Positions 29,616-40,113 of a stretch of 64,000 nt of DNA are shown in pieces. The stretch spans positions 1,116,001 through 1,180,000 of the forward strand of contig JAZGVH010000002.1 in assembly GCA_039889245.1 (NCBI GenBank). The letters are read 5' to 3'. A program made the position numbers and the translations under genes. Below the pieces are notes generated by a model, which saw only the letters and a program-made list of their open reading frames with translations, was not told the DNA's origin and did not search any database. The stretch is from Dermatophilaceae bacterium Soc4.6. Its GTDB lineage: Bacteria > Actinomycetota > Actinomycetes > Actinomycetales > Dermatophilaceae. Each line of letters opens with the position of its first letter. The first letter of the stretch is position 1.

Positions 29616-30503
29616 GTGACGAAGCAGAAGCACTCCGGCCGACACCGCGGGCAGGGCACCTCGTCGGTGCGCGCGACTCCAGGTGCGAGCGGCCGACATC
29701 GGGCACCGGGCACGCACCCCGTGCCCCGTCTGATCGGCACGGGCGTCCTGCTCCCGACCGCGACCACCGCGACCATCGTGCTGACCACGACGGGCGCGCA
29801 CCTGGGCGCCGCGCCGGCGCCGGTGTCCCCCCTGCCGGTGGTCGCGGCCACCACGGAGCAGGTGCCCGGTGGGCCCAGCGAGCCAACGGCCCAGCAGGGC
29901 GTCCTCGAGGCGAAGACCCGACTGCTCGCCCTGCAACGCCCCACCGCCGAGCGCGCCGCCCGGAGCAGCACCCGCACCTCGCCTCCCCCTGCGGCGCAGG
30001 TGACCGCCCGCGCGAGGGCGGCCACTGCGGCCAAGGCCGCGACCGCTCTGGCCACGGCGCACCGCTGGGTCACGCCGGTCGACGTGCGCTTCACGCTCAC
30101 GTCCGGCTTCGGGATGCGGTGGGGCACGATGCACGCGGGCCAGGACTTCGCCCTGCCCGTGGGCAGCCCCGTCAAGTCCATGTCGAGCGGTACCGTCATC
30201 TTCGCCGGCTGGTCCGGTGGTTACGGCAACAAGGTCGAGATCCGCTACTGGGACGGCACGATCAGCTGGTATGCCCACAACTCGCGACTGACCGTGCGTA
30301 CGGGCGACGCGGTCACGCCGGGTGAGGTGGTGGCCAGCTCTGGCAACACGGGTCACTCCACCGGCCCGCACGCGCACATCGAGATCCACCTGCGCAGCGA
30401 CAACACCCCGGCATCGGCCGTGTCCCCCGTCCCGTGGTTGACCGCACACGGCAACATGCCCGGCCACCGCTCGTCGACAGGCCCGACGACCGCCACGGAC
30501 TGA
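29616..30503 (+). CDS. M23 family metallopeptidase
   Basis: A 295-residue protein with a basic, Ser/Gly-rich N-terminus, a hydrophobic segment near residues 40-65 (probable export signal or anchor), an Ala-rich linker, and a C-terminal LytM/M23 domain from about residue 150. Zinc-binding motifs are HAGQDFALPVGSPV near residue 172 (HxxxD) and GPHAHIEIHLR near 250 (HxH). M23 enzymes cut peptidoglycan cross-bridges or serve as amidase activators. The start is a GTG at 29616 with a GAGG upstream. It is convergent with pcrA, as its counterpart is next to uvrD1 in M. tuberculosis. A direct-repeat operator candidate lies upstream. Confidence 0.9.
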   Translation: MTKQKHSGRHRGQGTSSVRATPGASGRHRAPGTHPVPRLIGTGVLLPTATTATIVLTTTGAHLGAAPAPVSPLPVVAATTEQVPGGPSEPTAQQGVLEAKTRLLALQRPTAERAARSSTRTSPPPAAQVTARARAATAAKAATALATAHRWVTPVDVRFTLTSGFGMRWGTMHAGQDFALPVGSPVKSMSSGTVIFAGWSGGYGNKVEIRYWDGTISWYAHNSRLTVRTGDAVTPGEVVASSGNTGHSTGPHAHIEIHLRSDNTPASAVSPVPWLTAHGNMPGHRSSTGPTTATD

Positions 30504-30521
30504 CGGCGGCTCAGCCGCCGT
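30503..30521. terminator. Short palindromic terminator candidate between the M23 gene and pcrA
   Basis: ACGGCGGCT and AGCCGCCGT flank a single C, giving seven or so usable pairs after allowing for a loop. It lies between two convergent stops separated by only 21 bases and could serve both. Confidence 0.45.
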
Positions 30522-30524
30522 GGG

Positions 30525-32984
<2,460 letters not shown>

Positions 32985-33044
32985 CTCCCCTGCAGCCTAC
33001 GACCGGCGGCCGACAGCACGGGGCCACGCGCCTACGCTGGGTCC

Positions 33045-34241
33045 ATGCTGACGACGCGGCTCTACGCCTGGACCCGCGCGCACCCCACCGTCGTCGACTC
33101 GGCCCTCGCGGTGGCCCTCTACCTGTCCTTCGGCCTGGTCTCGACGGCGGCCGGGCTCGGGCTGGCGGCGGAGGTCTTCAGCCTGGTCTCGCTCGCCCTG
33201 CTCGTGGTGCGGCGGCGGTGGCCGGTCGCCGTCCTCGGCGCGATGGTGGTCGTCGGCCTGGCCCAGTTCACCCTGGTCGGGACGCTGCTTCCCGCCAACG
33301 TGGCCGAGGTCTACGTCGTCTACACGGTCGCCGCCCACGTCGCGTCGTTCCGCACCCGGCTGGTGGCCCTCGCGTGCGGGCTGCTCGGCGCCGCCCTCGG
33401 TGCCCTGCGCCTCGGTGGGTCCGACGCCACGCTCGGCGCGAAGGCCTTCTCGGCGCTCGCCCTGGCCACCCTCGTGATGCTCACCTGGGTCGTGGGCAAC
33501 ATCATCCGGGGCCGGGAGAGCATCATCGCCCAGCTCAGCGAGAGCAACGCCCTGCTGCAGCGAGACCGCGACCAGCGCGACCTCATCGCCGCCCAGCACG
33601 AGCGGGCCCGCATCGCCCGCGAGATGCACGACATCGTCGCCCACTCCCTCTCGGTCGTCGTGGTGCAGGCCGACGGCGGAGCGTATGCCGCGGAGCACGC
33701 CTCCCGCTGGGAGCGCGCCGACGCCGCAGTCACCCTCGAGACCATCGCCGGCACCGCCCGGTCGGCCCTGGCCGAGACCCGCCGCCTGGTCGGGGTGCTG
33801 CGCGACGACGGCGCCGCGGTCGACCTGAGCCCCCTGGCCGGCCTGGCCGACCTCGACTCCCTCGTCGACGGTGTGCGCTCCTCGGGGCTCGCCGTCACGA
33901 CGCAGGTGCCACCGCCCGCCCTGCTCGAAGTGCTCCCCCGCGACGTCGACCTCGCGGCGTACCGCGTCATCCAGGAGTCGCTCACCAACGTGCTCAAGCA
34001 CGCCGGCCCCGACGCGACGGCCGACGTGGAGGTGCTGAGCCTGCCCGGGCTGCTTCGCGTCGTCGTCACCGACGACGGGGTCGGGGGGGCCTCCCGCGAC
34101 GACGGCGACGGCCACGGCATCGTCGGCATGCGCGAGCGGGTCACCTCGTCGGGGGGCACCCTCCTCGTCGGCAGTCGACCGCAGGGTGGCTTCAGCGTGG
34201 TGGCGACGCTCCCGCTGCACTGGTCCGAAGCACGTCCGTGA
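33045..34241 (+). CDS. Two-component sensor histidine kinase (HisKA_3 type)
   Basis: A 398-residue membrane kinase. Four to five hydrophobic segments (about residues 18-155) form the sensor, then a short coiled coil QLSESNALLQRDRDQRD leads to the dimerisation box ERARIAREMHDIVAHSLSVVVVQADGG near residue 186 with the phosphorylated His. The ATPase domain has QESLTNVLKHA (N box) near 310, DDGVGG near 345 and GHGIVGMRERV near 355. The ligand is unknown. ATG 33045 lies six bases after a TACGCT box, so it is probably leaderless. It overlaps the response regulator gene as GTGA. Confidence 0.93.
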   Translation: MLTTRLYAWTRAHPTVVDSALAVALYLSFGLVSTAAGLGLAAEVFSLVSLALLVVRRRWPVAVLGAMVVVGLAQFTLVGTLLPANVAEVYVVYTVAAHVASFRTRLVALACGLLGAALGALRLGGSDATLGAKAFSALALATLVMLTWVVGNIIRGRESIIAQLSESNALLQRDRDQRDLIAAQHERARIAREMHDIVAHSLSVVVVQADGGAYAAEHASRWERADAAVTLETIAGTARSALAETRRLVGVLRDDGAAVDLSPLAGLADLDSLVDGVRSSGLAVTTQVPPPALLEVLPRDVDLAAYRVIQESLTNVLKHAGPDATADVEVLSLPGLLRVVVTDDGVGGASRDDGDGHGIVGMRERVTSSGGTLLVGSRPQGGFSVVATLPLHWSEARP

Positions 34242-34966
34242 CCGACAGCCCGGCGCCGCCGGTGCGGCTCTTCCTCGTCGACGACCAGGCCCTGGTGCGC
34301 GCCGGCTTCGCGATGGTGCTCGACGCCACCGCCGACATGCAGGTCGTCGGTCAGGCCGCCGACGGCCAGGCCGCCCTCGACGCCTTGACCGGCCCCGGGG
34401 CCCTGGTGGTCGACGTGGTGCTGATGGACATCCAGATGCCCCGCCTCAACGGGGTCGAGGCCACGAGACGTCTACTGACGCAACCGGATCCGCCACGGGT
34501 CCTGGTGCTCACCACCTTCGATCTCGACGAGTTCGCCTTCGCTGCCCTGCAGGCCGGGGCATCCGGCTTCCTGCTGAAGGACGCCGGGCCGACCGACCTG
34601 CTCGCCGCCATCCGCGCGGTCCACCGGGGCGACAGCGTGGTGGCTCCGAGCACGACGCGGCGACTCATCGACACCTTCGTCCACGCGCTCCCTGGTGCAG
34701 GCGGCGGCGACCCGGGACCGGGGGGTGACGACACGGCATACGCCTCGGCGCTGAGACGGCTGGAGCCGCTGACCGAGCGGGAGCGCGAGGTGCTCGTGGC
34801 CGTGGGCCAGGGGCTGACGAACCAGGAGATCGCCGCGAGCTTCTTCGTCGCCGAGGCCACCGTCAAGACCCACATCGGCGCCGTGCTGCGCAAGCTCGAC
34901 CTGCGCGACCGGGTGCAGATGGTGGTCCTCGCCTACGAGGCGGGGCTCGTGCGCGTGGGGGGCTAG
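34238..34966 (+). CDS. NarL/LuxR-family response regulator, partner of the upstream kinase
   Basis: A 242-residue regulator. The receiver domain begins VRLFLVDDQALVRAGF, with the phosphoacceptor Asp in VLMDIQMPRLNG near residue 63 and the conserved Lys in GFLLKDAG near 112. A Gly/Pro-rich linker (about 150-165) joins it to a LuxR helix-turn-helix, LTEREREVLVAVGQGLTNQEIAASFFVAEATVKTHI, near residues 178-215. The GTG at 34238 overlaps the kinase stop by four bases. Targets are not evident. Confidence 0.93.
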   Translation: MTDSPAPPVRLFLVDDQALVRAGFAMVLDATADMQVVGQAADGQAALDALTGPGALVVDVVLMDIQMPRLNGVEATRRLLTQPDPPRVLVLTTFDLDEFAFAALQAGASGFLLKDAGPTDLLAAIRAVHRGDSVVAPSTTRRLIDTFVHALPGAGGGDPGPGGDDTAYASALRRLEPLTEREREVLVAVGQGLTNQEIAASFFVAEATVKTHIGAVLRKLDLRDRVQMVVLAYEAGLVRVGG

Positions 34967-35068
34967 CGGGCCGTCTCCACCCCAGGGCGGAGAGGCCGAC
35001 CAGCCGTCGGCGGCCGGGCCGCTCACCACTTCTCGACGATCTTCGGGGTCTGGCGACCCGGGCCCGGG

Positions 35069-35572
35069 TCACGCCACCGGCAGCCCGGCCCCGCGCCAGG
35101 CCGCGAGCCCGCCTTCGACGTCGGTGACGTGCCGAAGCCCGAGCCGGGCGAGGCTGGTGGCGGCCAGCGACGAGGCGTAGCCCTCCTGGCAGAGCACGAC
35201 GACCCGGGTCTCGTCTTCGACCCACGGCAGCCGGGCCGGGCTGCGGGGGTCAAGGCGCCGCTCGAGCACGTTGCGCTCGATCACGACGGGCCCCAGGTCG
35301 GGGTGGACCTCCCCCTGTGCTCGACGCTGGGCCGCGGGCCGGATGTCGACGATCACGGCCCGCCCGTGCAGCACAGCCTGGTAGGCAGCGCGCGCCGACA
35401 CCCGCTCGTAGGCGTGCCGGGCCTCGTCCACCAGGTCGTCGACGGTGACGTCCGGGCCGGTCGGCGCAACCGGGGCGACGGCGGCCGGTGACGCGAAGAG
35501 GCCTGTCTCCCAGGCGATCGCACTCGATCGACGACGGTCTGTCGACGAGCCGAGCGCGGCGACGACGGTCAC
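35069..35572 (-). CDS. Rhodanese-like domain protein
   Basis: A protein of about 167 residues. After an N-terminal stretch it has a rhodanese fold with VDDLVDEARHAYERVSARAAYQAV near residue 43, VIVDIRPAAQRRAQGEV near 75, and the active-site loop VVLCQEGYASSLAATSLARLG near 127 with the catalytic Cys. It is expected to transfer sulfane sulfur. The GTG at 35572 overlaps the cysteine dioxygenase stop as GTGA, so the pair is translationally coupled and probably acts on the same sulfur pathway. The longer open frame upstream is a shadow of the dioxygenase gene. Confidence 0.88.
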   Translation of the reverse strand: MTVVAALGSSTDRRRSSAIAWETGLFASPAAVAPVAPTGPDVTVDDLVDEARHAYERVSARAAYQAVLHGRAVIVDIRPAAQRRAQGEVHPDLGPVVIERNVLERRLDPRSPARLPWVEDETRVVVLCQEGYASSLAATSLARLGLRHVTDVEGGLAAWRGAGLPVA

Positions 35573-36045
35573 CAGTCCGCTCCCTCGTGCGTCGCGGAGA
35601 CGGCCCGTGGACCGTCGGCGGCCAGCTCGTGCGACGTCGTGGTCGTCAGCCTCGGGGCGTAGGCGTGGACGGTGAGCGAGCGGCCGGCGGCGGCGCCACG
35701 CACGTTGTGCACGTGCGACTCCCCGAAGGCCCGGGACTCGCCGTCGACCAGGCGACGCGCGTGCACGCGCCCGCCGCCCCAGGTCTGCTCGACGACCGCC
35801 CCCGACGCCACGGCGAAGGACCCGAGCGACCCGTCGTGGTCGTGCCACCCGGTCTCGCCCCCCTCCGGCCACGAGATGAGCCAGACCTCGGCGCCGTCGT
35901 GGTCGGCCAGGCGGGCCCAGGTGCGCTCACCCTCGTCGGGGAGCAGGACACCGAGGTTGGGGTTCAGCGCGTAGCGACGAGCGAGCCGCTCGAGGTCGGG
36001 GGCGGAGGAATGGACGAGTGCGCGGTGGCGCGTGCTGGTCGGCAT
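35569..36045 (-). CDS. Cysteine dioxygenase (type I family)
   Basis: A 158-residue cupin that oxidises cysteine (or a related thiol) to its sulfinate using ferrous iron. The iron ligands are seen as GWHDHDGSLGSF near residue 66 (HxH) and HVHNV near 110. Length is slightly short but usual for bacterial members; the substrate could also be 3-mercaptopropionate, since sequence alone does not separate them. ATG 36045 has AAGGAA upstream. The 5' region encodes a Cys-rich leader peptide (36166-36255) that ends about 120 bases before this start, which suggests control by cysteine supply. Confidence 0.9.
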   Translation of the reverse strand: MPTSTRHRALVHSSAPDLERLARRYALNPNLGVLLPDEGERTWARLADHDGAEVWLISWPEGGETGWHDHDGSLGSFAVASGAVVEQTWGGGRVHARRLVDGESRAFGESHVHNVRGAAAGRSLTVHAYAPRLTTTTSHELAADGPRAVSATHEGADW

Positions 36046-36165
36046 GAGCGACGTTCCTTGTCAGGCAGGAGGATCGAGACGCGAGGTCAGGGGGCGGACC
36101 GGCATCCACGGGTGTCCGTGGGCGGTCGGGGCGCGGGGGCGCAGGGAAGCGGGCCGAGGGTGGGG

Positions 36166-36255
36166 TCAGCCGCGACAGCAGCGACGCCGGGGGCGACACG
36201 AGATGGCGGGGGTGGCGGCATACCCCTCGCGCATTCGCCTCGTGACCGTCTGCAT
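36166..36255 (-). CDS. Cysteine-rich leader peptide upstream of cysteine dioxygenase
   Basis: A 29-codon ORF ends CRPRRRCCRG-stop, with Cys codons at positions 20, 26 and 27 (TGT, TGC, TGC) just before the TGA. A GGAG lies before the ATG; a second in-frame ATG eight codons on is an alternative start. Short ORFs with clustered Cys codons ahead of sulfur genes are known in actinobacteria as cysteine sensors, where ribosome progress through the Cys codons sets downstream expression. The next gene, cysteine dioxygenase, is a direct cysteine consumer. A CCACGG-ACAC-CCGTGG hairpin (36106-36121) lies between them. Confidence 0.65.
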   Translation of the reverse strand: MQTVTRRMREGYAATPAISCRPRRRCCRG

Positions 36256-36366
36256 GGCTCCAGTGCAACAGGCCGGGCCTTCTGGTTCAAGGCCTTTCCG
36301 TGCGCGTCTTACGTTATGGGACACCAAACATAGAGTTATGTCGCCGGCGGACCTAGGGTCACGGGT

Positions 36367-37377
36367 ATGACCGCTGCCGTCCGCACCCCGTCCCTCGTCG
36401 TCCCCCGCACCGGTGACTCCAGCGTGCTCACCGTGGAGCAGCGTGAGGTCGGCGCGCCCGGCCCCGGCGAGATCCGGGTCGAGGTGGCCGCCACGGGGGT
36501 CAACTTCATCGAGGTCTACCAGCGTCAGGGGGTCTACCCCCTCCCGCTCCCCTTCGTGCTGGGCAGCGAGGGGGCCGGCACCGTCGAGGCGGTCGGCGAC
36601 GGCGTCGACCTCCGGGTCGGCGACCACGTCGCCTGGGCGGCGGCTCCCGGCAGCGCCGCCGGCCACGTGCGCATGCCCGCGGCCGTCGCGGTGCCCGTCC
36701 CCGACGGTCTCGCCCTCGAGACGGCCGCCGCCGCGATGCTCCAGGGCATCACCGCCCACTACCTCGTCACGAGCACGTATGCCGTGCAGCCCGGCGACAC
36801 CGTGCTCGCCCACGCCGTGGCCGGCGGGGTCGGGCAGCTGCTCGTGCAGCTGGTGAAGGCCCGTGGAGCCCGGCTGATCGGGACGGCCGGCTCGGCGGCC
36901 AAGGCCCGGAAGGCGCTCGACCTCGGCGCCGACCACGTCATCGACTACACCGACCTCGACTCGGCGTCCCTCGCGGCCGCGGTGCGCGAGGCCAACGGCG
37001 GTGAGGGCGTGCACGTGGTCTACGACGGCGTCGGGCGCACGACCTTCGATGCCTCGCTGAAGGCGCTGCGCCTCCGCGGGATGCTCGTGCTCTTCGGTGG
37101 TGCGTCGGGCCAGGTGCCCGCCTTCGACATCCAGCGCCTCAACGCCGGCGGCTCGCTCTTCCTCACCCGCCCGACGATGGGCGACTACATCGCGACCCGT
37201 GAGGAGCTGACCTGGCGCGCCGGCGAGGTCCTCGGCGCGCTCGCGTCCGGCGACCTGGGCATCGAGGTGGGCGGACGCTACCCGCTGGCCGAGGCGGCCA
37301 CGGCGTACGACGACCTCGAGGGGCGCCGCACGACGGGCAAGCTGCTGCTGCTGCCGTCGGCCACCACACCGCGGTGA
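36367..37377 (+). CDS. Zinc-independent quinone oxidoreductase (MDR superfamily)
   Basis: A 336-residue NADPH-dependent oxidoreductase of the quinone reductase group. N-terminal GATGVNFIEVYQRQGVYP-like sequence is near residue 47 (TGVNFIEVYQRQG), GSEGAGTVEAVG near 68, and the nucleotide-binding loop AHAVAGGVGQLLVQLVKARGA near 150, followed by LGADHVIDY and YDGVGRTTFDASL. No structural zinc cysteines are present, consistent with the group. ATG 36367 is seven bases after a TAGGGT box, so it is probably leaderless. It is divergent from the cysteine dioxygenase leader. Confidence 0.93.
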   Translation: MTAAVRTPSLVVPRTGDSSVLTVEQREVGAPGPGEIRVEVAATGVNFIEVYQRQGVYPLPLPFVLGSEGAGTVEAVGDGVDLRVGDHVAWAAAPGSAAGHVRMPAAVAVPVPDGLALETAAAAMLQGITAHYLVTSTYAVQPGDTVLAHAVAGGVGQLLVQLVKARGARLIGTAGSAAKARKALDLGADHVIDYTDLDSASLAAAVREANGGEGVHVVYDGVGRTTFDASLKALRLRGMLVLFGGASGQVPAFDIQRLNAGGSLFLTRPTMGDYIATREELTWRAGEVLGALASGDLGIEVGGRYPLAEAATAYDDLEGRRTTGKLLLLPSATTPR

Positions 37378-37387
37378 TCGTGAAGGG

Positions 37388-37813
37388 TCAGGTCCAGAGG
37401 ACTGCGACGAGCACGTTGAGCAGGGTGAGGCCGGCCGCGGCCTGCACGAGGGGAGCGGCCACCGCCGCCATCGTGGTGGTCGCGGTGGCTCCCGTCGCGA
37501 CCCCGGTCGCGGCCCCCGGGGAGACCTCGAGCCCGGCCCGCTTCTGGCGGGCGTTGGCGATCTCGACGCAGGCGAGCACGCCGAGGGCGACGAGCAGCTT
37601 GACCCCGATCTTGGGGTGGTTCGGCGGGTCGGTCGGGTCGTTCGCCGCCTCGACGAGGCCCACCAGGACCAGGCCCGTCACGAGCTGCGCGCGCGCACCC
37701 CAGAGCACCGCGGGGTGCAGCCGCGGCGACGAGCGGGTCGCGAACCAGCCACCGAGGATCGCGGCCATGCCGAGCAGGTGGAGGACGAGGACGAGGTTCG
37801 TGGCGACCGACAT
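37388..37813 (-). CDS. Four-helix integral membrane protein of unknown function
   Basis: A 141-residue protein with four hydrophobic segments: LVLVLHLLGMAAILGGWFAT, AQLVTGLVLVGLV, KIGVKLLVALGVLACVEIA and a C-terminal LVQAAAGLTLLNVLVAVLW. A His in the first helix and a GARAQLVTG motif are shared by a widespread actinobacterial membrane family, but I know no function for it. ATG 37813 lies six bases after a TAGGCT box, so it is probably leaderless. It converges on the quinone oxidoreductase gene with ten bases between stops. Confidence 0.75.
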   Translation of the reverse strand: MSVATNLVLVLHLLGMAAILGGWFATRSSPRLHPAVLWGARAQLVTGLVLVGLVEAANDPTDPPNHPKIGVKLLVALGVLACVEIANARQKRAGLEVSPGAATGVATGATATTTMAAVAAPLVQAAAGLTLLNVLVAVLWT

Positions 37814-37962
37814 GGCCTCAGCCTAGGGCGCCGGGCACGAGGACCTCCGCGCCCGGCGCCGGGCCGCCGTCAGCAGCTCTTGTCGATGGTGGTGACGACG
37901 TCGTTGGAGACGCAGAAGGTGCCCACCACCCGGCTGACGACCGGCCGACGGGCAGGAGGCGG

Positions 37963-38634
37963 TCAGAGGATGCGGCGGTGCATGGCCCAGGCCGTCAGCT
38001 CGTGACGGCTCGAGAGCTGCAGCTTGCGCAGCACCGCCGAGACGTGGGTCTCGACCGTCTTCACCGAGATGAAGAGCTCCTTGGCCACCTCCTTGTACTG
38101 GTACCCGCGGGCGATGAGGCGCATGACCTCCCGCTCGCGGGTGGAGAGCCGGTCGAGCTCCTCGTCGACCTCGGCGATCTCGCCCGCAGCCGCCCCGAAC
38201 GCGTCGAGCACGAAGCCGGCCAGGCGCGGGCTGAAGACCGCGTCACCGTCGGCCACCCGGGTGATGGCCGTCATCAGGTCGTTGCCGCTGATCGTCTTGG
38301 TGACGTAGCCCCGGGCCCCGGCCCGGATCACGGCGATGACGTCCTCGGCCGAGTCCGACACCGACAGGGCGAGGAAGCGCACCGGCTGCCCGCTCGCCGT
38401 CTCGATCCCCCGCGAGCCGCCGATGACGTCGACCCCACCGTTGCCGTTGCCACCCGGCAGGTGCACGTCGAGCAGCACGACGTCGGGACGCACGTCCTTG
38501 ATCACCGTGATGGCCGAGTCGACGTCGGGCGCCTCGCCCACGACCTCGGTCACGGCGAGGTCGAGCTCGGTCTTGACCCCGGAGCGGAACATCCGGTGGT
38601 CGTCGACGAGCACGAGACGGATGGGCTGCGGCAT
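37963..38634 (-). CDS. LuxR-family response regulator, partner of the PspC-domain kinase (EsrR-like)
   Basis: A 223-residue regulator. The receiver domain starts IRLVLVDDHRMFRSG; the phosphoacceptor Asp is in VVLLDVHLPGGNGNGG near residue 53, with a Gly/Asn-rich insertion after it, and the conserved Lys is in RGYVTKTISG near 108. The DNA-binding domain LSTREREVMRLIARGYQYKEVAKELFISVKTVETHVSAVLRKL is near residues 163-205. ATG 38634 shares one base with the kinase stop (TGATG). The module with a PspC-type kinase resembles EsrSR of corynebacteria, which answers cell-envelope stress. Confidence 0.92.
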   Translation of the reverse strand: MPQPIRLVLVDDHRMFRSGVKTELDLAVTEVVGEAPDVDSAITVIKDVRPDVVLLDVHLPGGNGNGGVDVIGGSRGIETASGQPVRFLALSVSDSAEDVIAVIRAGARGYVTKTISGNDLMTAITRVADGDAVFSPRLAGFVLDAFGAAAGEIAEVDEELDRLSTREREVMRLIARGYQYKEVAKELFISVKTVETHVSAVLRKLQLSSRHELTAWAMHRRIL

Positions 38635-39989
38635 CAGGGGGTTCCTTCGGGTTCGGGTCGTCCGGCGTGGTCGCCGGAGGTCTGCGGGTGCGGCGGGAGG
38701 GTCAGCTCGATCTCCGTGCCGCCCTCGAGGTGGCGGATGCGGGCGGAGCCGCCGTGACGCTCCATCCGGCCGAGGATGGACTGGCGCACGCCGAGGCGGT
38801 CGGGACCGACCTCGTCGAGGTCGAAGCCCTCGCCGTGGTCGCGCACGAAGCACTCCACCCCGTGGGGCCCGACCTCCACGTAGGCCGAGACCGGCGGCGC
38901 GCCGTGGCGCACGGCGTTGAGCATCGCCTCGCGGGCGGCCTTGACCAGGGCCGAGCCGCCCTCGTCCAGCGGCTGGTCGCCAGTCACGACGAGGTCGATC
39001 GGCACCCCGTGGTCGTCCTCGACCTCGTGCGCCACCGCCGCGACCGCCGCCGCGATCGTGTCGCCCGACTGCACGCGATCGGCATACAGCCAGGTGCGCA
39101 GCTCGCGCTCCTGCGAGCGGGCCAGCCGCACGACCGTCGCCGGGTCGTCCGAGCGGCGCTGGATGAGCGCGAGGGTCTGCAGGACCGAGTCGTGCAGGTG
39201 GGCGGCGATGTCGGCGCGCTCGGTGGCCCGGATCCGCTCGCTCTGCTCACGCTGCAGCCCCCGGGCCAGCCGCAGCACCCACGGGGCCGCGACGACCACG
39301 GCCCCGAGCAGCACGGCGAGCGCAGCCACGGCGCTGGTCGTCGCGGCCGCGAGCCCCTGTCCCTGCGTGAAGAGCGCGACCACCCCGACCAGCACGAGCG
39401 ACACGCCGACCGCGGGGAGGACGACGGCGAGCACCTTGCCGCGACGAGACCGGCGACGCCAGCCCACCCGCTCGGTGTCGTCGAGCTGGGACCACGCGAG
39501 GAAGGCCCCGGCAGCCACGGCCACGACAGGGACCACGAGGCTGAGGTGCGAGGCCGCCGCAGCCAGGGGCCCGCCCCAGCTGAGCCCGACCAGCCCGAGC
39601 AGCACGCCGACGACGACGAGCACCTGGCCGTAGCCCAGCGGGCGCCGGTCGGTCCGGACCGCGGCCGCGGGCCCACCCGGGGCGCGGGTGTCGGGCCGCG
39701 TCATCACCCACAGGAAGGCGTAGACGGGCAGGCCCGGGCCGGCGATGACCGCGACCACCATCACGAGCCGCACGAGACCGGGCTCGATGCCGAGGTGGGC
39801 ACCGACGCCTCCGCACACCCCGGCCAGCCAGCGGTCCGACGTCGAGCGGTAGAGCCGGGCGGGCGGGGGCGGCGCGGGGGCCAGGCCGGGGAGGGGAGCC
39901 GCGGGAGCGCCCGGAGCGCCCATAGCGCCCGGCGCGTGCACCGGCCCAGGGGTCGGTGGGACCCCAGGGAGGTGCTCGGTCTGGCTCAC
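38634..39989 (-). CDS. Sensor histidine kinase with N-terminal PspC domain (EsrS-like)
   Basis: A protein of about 451 residues. A Pro/Ala-rich start is followed by a PspC domain (LYRSTSDRWLAGVCGGVGAHLG near residues 39-60, then a membrane segment ending FLWVMTRPD), three to four more membrane segments to about residue 240, and a kinase core: ADIAAHLHDSVLQTLALIQRRSDD near 265 with the phosphorylated His, REAMLNAVRHG near 350, VRDHGEGFDLDEVG and GVRQSILGRMERHGG near 380-405. The GTG at 39989 was preferred to the ATG at 40007 because AGGA lies upstream and homology begins there. It is divergent from a PspC membrane protein. Confidence 0.9.
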   Translation of the reverse strand: MSQTEHLPGVPPTPGPVHAPGAMGAPGAPAAPLPGLAPAPPPPARLYRSTSDRWLAGVCGGVGAHLGIEPGLVRLVMVVAVIAGPGLPVYAFLWVMTRPDTRAPGGPAAAVRTDRRPLGYGQVLVVVGVLLGLVGLSWGGPLAAAASHLSLVVPVVAVAAGAFLAWSQLDDTERVGWRRRSRRGKVLAVVLPAVGVSLVLVGVVALFTQGQGLAAATTSAVAALAVLLGAVVVAAPWVLRLARGLQREQSERIRATERADIAAHLHDSVLQTLALIQRRSDDPATVVRLARSQERELRTWLYADRVQSGDTIAAAVAAVAHEVEDDHGVPIDLVVTGDQPLDEGGSALVKAAREAMLNAVRHGAPPVSAYVEVGPHGVECFVRDHGEGFDLDEVGPDRLGVRQSILGRMERHGGSARIRHLEGGTEIELTLPPHPQTSGDHAGRPEPEGTP

Positions 39990-40113
39990 CCCTCCATCCT
40001 GACCCATCAGGGGCCCGCAGCGGCCCCGGCAGCCCGTCTTCCGGGGTGGCATCAGGGTGGGTTCAGGGTCGACCCGCATCGTCCGGAGGCCACGCGTCCC
40101 GCAGGATGGGAAC

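Noticed and set aside
28197-30467. A 756-codon minus-strand open frame across the lipase and M23 genes
   Set aside because: It crosses two genes with clear catalytic motifs on the plus strand and has no domain of its own.
34967-35068. A short minus-strand tail reading RQTPKIVEKW before a stop, after the rhodanese gene
   Set aside because: Only about ten residues look protein-like and there is no start or family match; probably chance.
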